DNA of 22,069 nt from assembly GCA_019648995.1 (NCBI GenBank), contig BLXT01008339.1:1280093-1302161 (forward strand), read 5' to 3'. Position numbers and translations under genes: made by a program. Positions within the stretch are counted from its first letter, which is position 1. Every line of letters starts with the position of its first letter. Below the pieces are notes generated by a model. It saw nothing but the letters and a program-made list of their open reading frames with translations, ran no database searches and was not told the origin of the DNA. Of this stretch, positions 1 through 10,100 are shown in pieces. The DNA comes from Plakobranchus ocellatus (taxonomy: Eukaryota > Mollusca > Gastropoda > Plakobranchidae).

Positions 1-150
1 CTGTTGACTGATGAGATGTATGTATATATTTATTGTGATTAGTGTGTGTTGCAGTGCCACAAAGCAAGGCCTGTTGGCTAATGAGATTTATGTATATATT
101 TATGGTGATCAGTGTGTACTTGAGTGCCACAAAGCAAGGTCTGTTGGATG
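1..150 (+). repeat. 70-bp tandem repeat, at least 2 copies, cut by window edge
   Basis: Units at 1-70 and 71-140 begin ctgttg(a/g)ct(g/a)atgaga and end gtgccacaaagcaagg(c/t). A third starts at 141 (ctgttggatgatgag) and then diverges. More copies may lie upstream. Confidence 0.85.
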
Positions 151-186
151 ATGAGGTGTCGAGCAAACTTGCTCTGTAACCTGCAG

Positions 187-279
187 GCTGTTTCTGTTGA
201 TGGTTCAAAACCATCTTCAGCAGATCAGCTAACAAAGTCAGAAAAAGCTGATGGTCAACAAGCTGCAAGTTTCAAACAG
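187..279 (+). other. Exon-like segment, 93 nt, phase 0/0 (unconfirmed cassette exon)
   Basis: It is bounded by ctgcag (181-186) and CAG|gtacag (280). The 31 open codons start AVSVDGSKPSSADQ and end QQAASFKQ, with no match to coronin. It is in the right phase to insert before the phase-0 exon at 1065. It may simply be chance; only the frame and splice-like borders support it. Confidence 0.25.
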
Positions 280-1064
280 GTACAGGGCAGTGAAGGGGTT
301 GGTGGGTTTAGTCTTGATGGTTCAGCGCGACAGAAAGCACAATTTTGTACAGCTGTGAATCTAACTGCTACAAATTATCACTAGATACATATCTTACAGC
401 CAAAAATAGAATTGGAAAGAAAAAGGGAGTTGGGGGTTTCATAGGAAGAATCACTGACACGAGCATAGGACCAGCTTACAGCAACAAATATTTTAGATGC
501 TGGAAAATGAAATCTTTTGCTGCACTTAGCCATCACTTCTAGAGATTATTGCATAAATATAGCAAGAGTTACAATGACTGGCTCTGTTACGCGATGGCAC
601 AGTGGCTTGTGAGTCCGCCCTGAGATCTGCAGGGACCCTTCTGTCGCGGGTTCAAGCCTCGCCATTGGCGCCTCGGCCTGATGGAGGGCCTTAAAGCCTG
701 AGATCACCTTGTTGTGGACTGGCTATATACAAAAAAACCTGTTATGCAATCATCAGAAATTGAAAGCAAGAGTTTTGATCCCCTAGTGCTCAAGTTGTAC
801 AAATACCATGTGTTTGAATTTTCAATTTTCAGGCAGAGTGACTCTATACTCCTCATACTGATGGCCATTGATTTGTTGTTTGCTATTGCCTTTCACAATT
901 TTAAGTTATGAACATTGAAGAAAAGTTCAAGAAAAAAAACCCAACAGAACTTAAAAAATGTGGCCCAAAATTATTTGTTTCATATTTTTCCTGTCATTTT
1001 TTTTTTTGTGTGCGTTCAATCAAAAGTGACGTTTGAAAATTTAAATTTTTTATTTGATTCTCAG
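280..1064 (+). other. Intron sequence upstream of first visible exon
   Basis: It contains the SINE at 571-764 and AT-rich low-complexity DNA (T runs at 997-1006). No coronin exon encoding the expected preceding blade is seen here, so that exon is upstream of the window. Confidence 0.7.
571..764 (+). mobile_element. tRNA-derived SINE, copy 1
   Basis: An A-box-like tggcacagtggctt (595-608) and B-box-like ggttcaagcctc (649-660) form a tRNA-like head. The body is gagatctgcagggaccctt, and the tail gagatcaccttgttgtgg then ggctatatacaaaaaa. An exact 10-bp direct repeat agcaagagtt flanks it (561-570 and 765-774), a plausible target-site duplication. The same family recurs at 3095, 4484 and 14680. 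Confidence 0.75.
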
Positions 1065-1122
1065 GGAGACACGAGTTTGAACTATTTAGAATTCACAGAG
1101 AAAGAACCGTTCCTGACAGCCT
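1065..1122 (+). CDS. CORO7: CORO7 exon: end of propeller 1 (GDTSLNYLEF)
   Basis: Acceptor ttctcag at 1058-1064, donor gtaagt at 1123. The exon starts in phase 0 and ends after one base of a codon. The peptide GDTSLNYLEFTEKEPFLTA matches the coronin 'GD..+..YE' strand that follows 'LAGK' in the last blade. The preceding exon, which should end in a 'DPD...' stretch, is not present in the 1,064 bases upstream. Confidence 0.9.
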
Positions 1123-4100
1123 GTAAGTTTTATCTGATGTCTTTTACATAAATTGTGGATGCATGGAGAATTCAATTCATTATTGACAATGGTGTGTTGC
1201 GGATGCATGGAGAATTAGATACATTATTGAAAATCCTGGGTTGTAGATGCATGAAGAATTCGATTCATTATTGAAATCCTGAGTATTGAAAGAAATTATC
1301 CTACTGTGTTGAGAATGAGACTTTTACTCATTGTTTGTACATTAGGGTGGTATTTTGAGGTAAAATAGAAACTGATAAATTATTCATGATGTTTGGTCTG
1401 ATGGAGCCTGCACACTGAACTTTTTGACCTGTTCAACCAAATAACAAAGGAGATTAAAAAAAAAAAAAAAACATACCTTCATTGTGTTCAACATCTGTGT
1501 GACTTTACAAGTGATGAAAATACCCTAATCTCCTAAACAATCACTCTCTTGTCCTTCACCCTCCCTTCAAATGTTTCTGTTGCTGCCTCCAGCTGGTGTC
1601 GACAGATGCGATCAGATCAAGGGTGCTGCGATGGTGCCGAAGCGAGCGATGAGTTTGATGGATGGAGAGGTCAACAGGCTGATGATATTGTGTCAGAAAT
1701 CTATTGTCCCTGCCCCATACATTGTGCCACGTAAGGTATGATCTTATTGTATCAGTAGTCTATTGTCTCTGCCTCGTACATTGTGCCACGTAAGGTACGA
1801 TTCTTATTGTGTCAACAGCCTATTGTCCCTGCCACATACATTGTACCATGTAAAGTATGATTCTTATTGTGTTAGTAGTCTATTGTCTGCCTCGTAAATT
1901 GTGCCATGTAAGGTATGATTCTTATTGTGGCAACAGTCTATTGTCCCTGCAACATACATTGTGCCACGTAAAGTATGACTCTTATTGTGTCAGTAGTCTA
2001 TTGTCCTTGCTTTGTACATTGAGCCACATAAGGTGTGACTCTTATTGTGTCAATGGTCTGTTGTGCCACATAAGGTATGACCTTATTGTGTCAATGGTCT
2101 GTTGTGCCACATAAGGTATGACCTTATTGTGTCAATTATCTTTTGTCTCTGTTCCATATATCGTGCCATGCAAGGTATGATTCTTATTATGTCAGTAGAC
2201 TGTTATCCCTGCCTCATACATTGTGCCATGTAAGGTATGACTCTTGTTATGTCAATAGTTTATTGTCCCTGCTCTGTACATTGTGCTATACAAGCTGTGA
2301 CTGATATTAAGTCAGTTATTTGTTGTTTACATTTAAAGAGAAAGTTATGACTCTTATAATGGCAGTCTATTGTCCTTACTTCATACACTTTTCACATATG
2401 GTATGACCCTAATATTAAGTCAGGGGTTTATTTTACCTGTCCCATACACTGTATGTGCCATGTAAGGTAAAACTCTAATGCTATGCCTGTGATTTATTGT
2501 TCCTGCCACATAAGGTATCTCTAACTAACACAATACCTAACTAATCTTTCTTATTTTTAAAGACTTACTTCATGCTTTCATTAGGATAAAGCTTTGAACT
2601 AAGAAAAAGACAAAATTAGTGAAACAAAAATGAGCAAAATGGATTTAAAATCTTAATTTGTATCTCTACATTTAGATGACATTCTTAAGTTTTTGACTGA
2701 AGCTTTTATCTTTTGTGTAAACAATTTGATGTGTTTAGAAAAAAGAATGAGGAATATAAACTCTTCATCTCTGTCCACGTAAATATAGAAAGATCATTTC
2801 TGCACCCATCCACATTGTTTTAGAAGAAGTATTAAAGCTCGGCTCAGTAATTACCTTCAGTTCAATATTTACATCCATCATCAACAATTGACAATTGTGC
2901 ATCAATGTGTCTTGAAATAGGAAAAGTCTTTTATTAAAAGATCTGATTTTACATGAACTCCCAGTGATAGGGCATGAAAAAAAAATTATTTGGCAAAAAA
3001 GTTCCAACATTTGTTTGAGTAAAAACTTGTGTGTGTATTTATTCTCATTGAATGGGAGGAAACCGAGTGTATCATGCAGTCATTCAATTTTTATTCAGAT
3101 TACCCAATTGGGAGGTATTAATGACACAATGGATAGCAAACTCCTCCTGAGATCAGTCGTGACCTCTTTTTTTCCAAGTTTGAGTCCTTTCAAAGCTCTC
3201 GCTTTAGGTCATCTTGTTGTGGACAGGCTATAGTACAGGAGAACCAAACCTGTTAAGTTTGTCCTGCTACAAGCATTTAGCTACACTGACTAATAGTTTA
3301 ACATTTGTTATCATATATTATTCTTTTCTCAGTGTAACATTGATATTATAAATTATATCATGCCCTGTGATTCAGTCCTACAGAGATTTCCACGCAGACA
3401 TCTACCCTGTCACGCTGAATGGAGAACCGGCCCTGACTGCTGCTCAGTGGATTAACGGAGACACAGCAGATGTAAGATGTTTAAATATTACAGAAACTTT
3501 TCAAACATTATCAGTCACCTAAAAAAATAGGCATAGCATTTATTCCTCAATCACAACAATTTTTAACAGTGGATTTATGGAGACACAGCAGATGTGAGAT
3601 GTTTAAATATTACAGAAACTTTTCAAACATTATCAGTCATGTACAAAAAATTGGCAATCCTACCGGCATAACATTTATTCCCCAACCACAGCAATTTTTC
3701 TCCTCTTTAAATTGTTTTTATGAAGCTAACATTGGTGAGGCCTCCTCTTGTCATTGTTCTCTTTTAGTTTTCTCAATAATATTGCCTGTGTCTAGTTCTC
3801 TCTCTCTGTCTGTGCTATCTAGATATCAAGTGAGACTGACAGAATTAAGGCCTTCATGCTGAGTCAATTGTCCTTGTCTTTTCTCAGTTTTTTTAAACAT
3901 TAAACCTTTTTGTTATGTTTTCTTTCATTCCTTACTATCATGTTGATCAATAATTTAATGTTGTCGTATTTATCTATGAAAGCAACACCAACAAACAGTC
4001 AAAGAAACAAACACTTTTCTATCAGTGCAGCCAGCAAGAAGTTCTACATAAAAATGCCTACAACAGATTTTGATTTCTGTCTTGTGAAATAAATTCAAAA

Positions 4101-7100
4101 AGTATTTTTTTTTCAGCTATACTATTCTAAAAGCTATTCCTCTACTAAAAAAATTCACAATAAAGTGGATAGAAGTTATTTTAAATTTGTAAATAATCTT
4201 CGATTGAAAGTTATGCTTATGCCATTTTTTTTATTATTATAGCCGCCAAAAGAATGATTTATGGCCTTGTTTGTCTCACGCAGCCGGTGTTCATCAGCCC
4301 CGAGCCAGGCAAGAAACTGGTGAGGAGAGAGAGGCGAGGAATGCTGGTAGGTGCAGCCAGTGCTGTGAAATCCTCAGCTGTTAAACAGCAGCAACAGCAA
4401 CAGCCACAGCAGACAGCAGCGTCTGAAGAGAGTTGCCAGGAGCAAAGTTTCTTTCTCTGTTCATTAGTCCTGTTACCAGTATCAGGGTGTTGTTGACACA
4501 ATGGCTAGTGAGTCTGCCCTCAGATCTGCAGGGACCCCTCTGACCTGGGTTCGAGCCCCGTCATCCACGCTCTGGCCTGACGGAGGGCCTGAAAGCCTGA
4601 GATCACCTTGTTGTGGACTGGCTTTATACAAAAATCAAATTGTTACCGGTATCTTTCATGCCAACTTCTGCCCCATCTTTTGGTAGTACATTTTGTTGTT
4701 CTCATGGTTTACATGAACTCGTCATGTAATCTCTTACATCAACTTTGTGTGTACGTTGTTATGATTGAAAGAGTAAATATTGTTAATTAAAGTTGATCAT
4801 GTATAGGGAAATTTATCAAATTTCAACTGTTTTTCAAGATTATTGTGATTCATTTTGATGTAAAACAATTGCACCAGAGCTTATTAGAGAGACATTCTGT
4901 TCGTTTGCTGATCCAGATCGGCACTTTCATTGTGAAGTGGATTTTGCTGCCTTCAGGAAAAAAAAACACTTTACATGAGAAACTGGTATCAGGGATATTG
5001 GAGCATTGATCTAACTTTGTCTCTGTGTGGACCCTAATTCTCTTGTGAATTAAAGCTGGTAGTGTTTTTAAAACATTTAATATATCTCTGTAGAGCTGAT
5101 TTTACCATATATTGACCAGTGTCTCTTGTCCAAGCTTTGACAGAAACTTCTTGGATAGAGATAGAGGTATGTACAAGTTTAGAAGCTTATTATAGCATTG
5201 CTTCAATAATGTAAATTAAAAAAGAGCCATTGGTTTGATATTGTTATTTTATTTTATTTTTGTTTGAAACATCAGCCTGTAAGCAACAAGCCCCCCTCCA
5301 GCACTGCAGCCCCATTGAGCTCTAGCAGTGTATCTAGGGAACCTTCAAAACCTCCGATCAACAAACCAAAACCTCAGAGCGATTCTCAGCCTTTATCGAA
5401 ACCGGTGCCAGAGAAACCCAAGCCATCACCAAAACCTGCTGTGAAACCTTTTGCTGGTGAGATCAGTTTGAATAAAATGTTTCAAATGGGTTGTAAAATG
5501 TGGCCATGAGGGTTAGAATTGTGGATGGAGCATTTGCCTCACAACCAAGTACATTGGAATTTGATTCAAATTTTTTGGTTACTTTTGCTTCAAACTTAAT
5601 GCTCTTATACAAACATATTACTGTAAAAGTTACAATTATAACATACAGCTAAGCAGCCACACCATCTAGGTACATCTTCGAAAAGATCGTTATGAAAATG
5701 GAAAACTGCAGCCTCAGATAAAGAGCAAATGGAGCACATGTTAATTTTTGTTATCCATGGAAGTTGTTTTAATATCAACTCATCTTACAAAAAACACCTA
5801 GGAAAGTTTGTGTGGTCTTTAGCTTTACAAGAATTATACTTCCCTTTAAGTTGCAAACACAACAAGACTTCCTGACTAAAGTAGCTTCATATACAAACAA
5901 GAGATGACTCGTAACAGTTTGTAACTGTATTGTATTTGCTTTATCGAACAATAAGAAACTGATATAAAAATGAAAAGGTTAAATATATATATACTACTGT
6001 ACAAAAGAAATAGGACAGCAATTGTAGCTTAGTTGTCTCCCTTTTCCCTGACTAGTATTCTCCAGACAATCATACTGATCTTGACTGTCTAGGGTTATCA
6101 CTAGTGAGTGGTTGTTGCTGGTGCTGAGAAGTCCCCCAACTTGGAGAATAGAAATTTATGTTTGTATATGCAACAATATCATAGCCAGGTGGATAAAAGT
6201 ATATAGTTGGATGTGGAATATGTCATAGCTTGAGGAATAGAGACATATAATTGTATGTGGAATATCTTATGGCCGAAGGTACACATGCTATTAACATGTG
6301 TTATGTATTATGTATATGTCTGCAGGTGTGCGGCAGTCTAAATTCCGCCACATCCAAGGCAAACTGCATCACCCAAGCTCGTCGTACACAAATCTGCGGA
6401 AAGTGAGTAAGACAGTGCCTGGTGAGAGTGACATGTTTGCAGCCAATGAACTGCGCTGTGCTGTCCCCCTGGATGGACCTGGCGGGGACATGCATGTTTT
6501 GGAGGTATGTGTAAAATAGGATAAGGCTTTTACTGGGCATGAAGCAGGAGACCTTAATGTCATAACTACTGGTAAAACATATGTAATGAAAAACAGCCAA
6601 AGTCTAGAATTCGTCTCAAATAAAAACATTAGGGAGATAAGCAAATAATCTTCTAAAGGAATTTTTTTTTTTTGCCTTTAGATTTTCTCGGGAAATATAT
6701 TTTTTTTCTAGATGGATACAGCAGAAGTGTTGAGGGTGAGAAATAAACTAGTTCTGGGTGTTTAAAGTTGATCTTGCAAGGTTTGCAAGATGCGTCCCTT
6801 GTCACTAGCACTTTTTTCTCATGCCTTTTGGGAGACCCATCCTGAGTGAGCTGAAGGCTCTTGCTGCAAAATGCACTTAATTCTAAAAGATGCAAAAATC
6901 TCCATGATGACAAAACTGAGGTTTAAAAAAAAAACCTATGGATAGCGATGTCTTTATGGCAGCTAGAGTTGGACACCCACAAAGGAAATATTAATAAGGC
7001 AAAAAAATGCCAGAATCATGTTGAAAATTTCATGCACAGACGAGAACGAAAAGCCAAGTCACTTTGAGGACAGGATGATATGGAAAACCATTGCCGCAGA

Positions 7101-10100
7101 CTTGAAACATGATGGAGAAAAAAGGAATGAAGAGATCAAATCTTTTAAATTTGAATTTAAATGAAGCAATATCAACTATTGATCACATTTTTTTTTTTAC
7201 AGTTTTTGTTTTTCATTCATAAATGTTTAATTATTAATAAAAATTGAATTATTCTGTCAAAAATGTTATATAAATGCTGTCCGTGCAAAAATATTGAAGT
7301 CTTTAAATCTGATTGTTGTATTATGGTTCCAGTTTTCAAAAGCTTGCAAGTTAGCAGACACAGATGTGCCAGTGATCCGGAATGGAAGCAAAGTGACAGA
7401 TTTCGTCTGGGATCCTTTTGACGATAGTCGGCTGGTTGTAGGTATGTAATAAAGTGTTCTAGTTTGTTCCTTTGTTTGAAAGTGCTTAGCTCTCTCTGGC
7501 TCCATTTCTCAGATTGTTTGTAAATTTGTCAACTGGAAAAGAGGATTGTGCATGAATCTTATAAACAGAAGAAAAAATGTCTGTATAAAATTCAAAATAT
7601 GTTTTTACAAAAACAAAGAGAAGCTAAAGATTTGCATCAAAAAAAGGCCATTTCTCTTTTTTCTTGTAAGCACTGCACCAAATTCATCTGAAATAGTTTC
7701 TGTTTGTTCCTCGCCAACCATAGGAATTTTCTATCTGGTTTGCTTCTCTTAAAATAATTCTCTTCTACTGACTAAAATAGTTTTTTTCTGCTTTTCTATT
7801 TTTTTCATGCATAGCTAATTTTATTTCTAATATGTAAACAAAAATAAATGAAGCTGGACATTGCTTGATATAATCTGAATAAAATGTAGGTTTTTATAGC
7901 ATATAGTGTGACTGTGTTCCTTATTGTACAGTGACAGACAACGCTAGAATCAATGTGTGGAGAATCCCTGAGGGTGGACTGGAAGAATCAACAGAACAAG
8001 TCGAGTTTTGTCTTAGAGGTAAACAAATCCAGCTTACTTCTCAAATGTCTTTGATTTTTGTTTGCTTTGTTTGTGCAAGATTTGAGTCACTCTTTTTCTG
8101 TAGGAAAATACTATACAAGACAATCTATAGAGGTCTATGGACAAATGCATAAAATTATTACATATCTCTCTCACTCTTTCTATATCTGTCTTTCTCTCTC
8201 TCTGTATATGTATATATATTTATATATATTATATTTATCTCTGTCTCTCTCTCTCTCTCTGTCCCTGTCTCTGTCTGTCTGTCGGTCTGTCGGTCTGTCT
8301 GCCTGTCTGTCTGTCTGTCTCTCTTTCTCTCTCGCACAATCATCTATATCTATTTTATACATCATGAATACATGAAGAATGCGTGAGTTAATAAATTATG
8401 TCCATCAGTGAACAGCATACATTGATTGTCTTTATGTACAGGACAAACTTCATCAGCTGTAGGGATATCACAGGCTCTGTAAAAAAAAGTTTGGGAAGGA
8501 AAGGTCAAAGATGTATAATGGACATTTAGATAGTTTTTGGCCTCCCGCTTTTTTTTTTAATAATTTTTTTGAATTACCTGATCGCCCAATTAATCATGAA
8601 CACCTTTACATCCAGCTTACCATCCTGAATTTGAAGGCCCATACAAGTCTCAGAAAAGATATGTTTTTTTTTTCATTTAATTGTTTGAGAATGAAACGAA
8701 GTTGAATGCTGTTGATTTACAAATATCATGAAAATGTTTTTGTGTATTTTACACCTGATAGTAAAACGAACAGAAACCAAAACAATAATGAACAGTGAGT
8801 CCATCCATGAGCAGTTGCATGACTTTAAGTATTGAATTTGCTTTTTTGTGTGAAATCTTTGATAGTTTTCATTATAATTCCCATTTCTTGAGAATAGATA
8901 AACCTGGATGAATGCTCTTATACAGGTCTATTAAAATTCAAATTATATACCTCTTAGTTTGGATTGAGCCTGTTCTTTTCTTCAGTGTAAAATTCTAGCG
9001 TTGCCTGCGGCTCAGGTTTAGCTCAGATTTTTAACCCTGACCATGAAATGCTCTTGTGTGATTCTCAGGCCACATGGAGAAGATCTATTTTGTGCGGTTC
9101 CACCCGCTGGCGTCGGGCCTGATCGCCACAGCATCCTATGACATGACGGTCAGGCTGTGGGACCTGGAGCAACAGGAGGAAGTGCTCAGGCTGGACGGCA
9201 TTGAGGAACAGGTGATTCATCGCACAGGAAAATGTTTCTTTAACTCAATGGAGACGCAGCCTTTAAGTGTCAGCTGATCTCAGGCATGATTTTGCCTCAT
9301 TTTTCAAAAAATTGTCCTGGTTTTGTTTTTGAAGCAATTTAAGTTCTGTTTTTTTGCATTTTGAGATCTTTACAAACATTGAAAAGGATTTTCCAACATA
9401 TAGATTTTGAATTTTACATGAATTTTTTTAATTACATAACCAAAAGTGAAAAAAAAACAAATTTTTTTTTACAGACATAATTTTCATGAGAAAAAGATGT
9501 ATAGAGCAAAGAAAACATTTTCATTTAAAAAAAATGAAGATGTGGTTCTTATAACAAATAAGATCAATTTTATAATACTCTGTGGGTCTTGCAATCCTGG
9601 GAAAAATTCTGACGGGACGCCATTTGAGATCTAGCTTTGAAATTTGTGCCACTGCTTAGGCCTTATACAAAAATAAACAAAAGAGGCTTATGATGCATTA
9701 TTTACGGTCAAAAGGAGCATAAAACTGTTAAATAATAGTTGAAGTAAATTTAGAAGTAGTCTCCCGTTTTTGCTTATAGCCATAACAAAAAAAAAAAAAT
9801 TACAAAAGGCATCAAACACCCATGCCCGATGTGTCTTTTTAGCCTGCGACGTCATTGGGATCGGGTGCCTGATGCATCTCCATTGAGTTAATACATAACT
9901 AACACTTTCCCGTGAACAAAGCGGTCAAGGCAGAGGGTATTGTATGGCCTTAGAAAATACCTTTGCCTTGAGAGCATTTCTTATCAATCTGACATTGCAG
10001 ATAACTTTTTCTAGGGAAAACATTTTTTTAAATACACTTTTCCCTTCTATTTAATTTTCACAGCTCATTAGCAGAGGCTAAACACTTCTGTCTTGGTACA

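Noticed and set aside
590..665. Possible tRNA gene (A and B boxes)
   Set aside because: The head does not fold as a full cloverleaf by eye, and it is joined to a SINE body and tail repeated elsewhere in the window.
1857..2114. Open frame of 85 codons with repeated YDSYC motifs
   Set aside because: It lies inside the exon-derived minisatellite and simply reads its units in another frame.
4259..4501. Minus-strand frame with a Cys-rich run
   Set aside because: Antisense of the CAG/CAA run and linker exon; no supporting feature.
7020..7165. Open stretch reading KISCTDENEKPSHFEDRM...
   Set aside because: About 45-50 codons, no match I recognise, no clear splice borders, and insertion there would interrupt module 2 between well-matched exons.
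8058..8375. Ser/Leu-rich and Arg/Asp/Gln/Thr-rich frames on both strands
   Set aside because: Translations of the TC/TCTG microsatellite.
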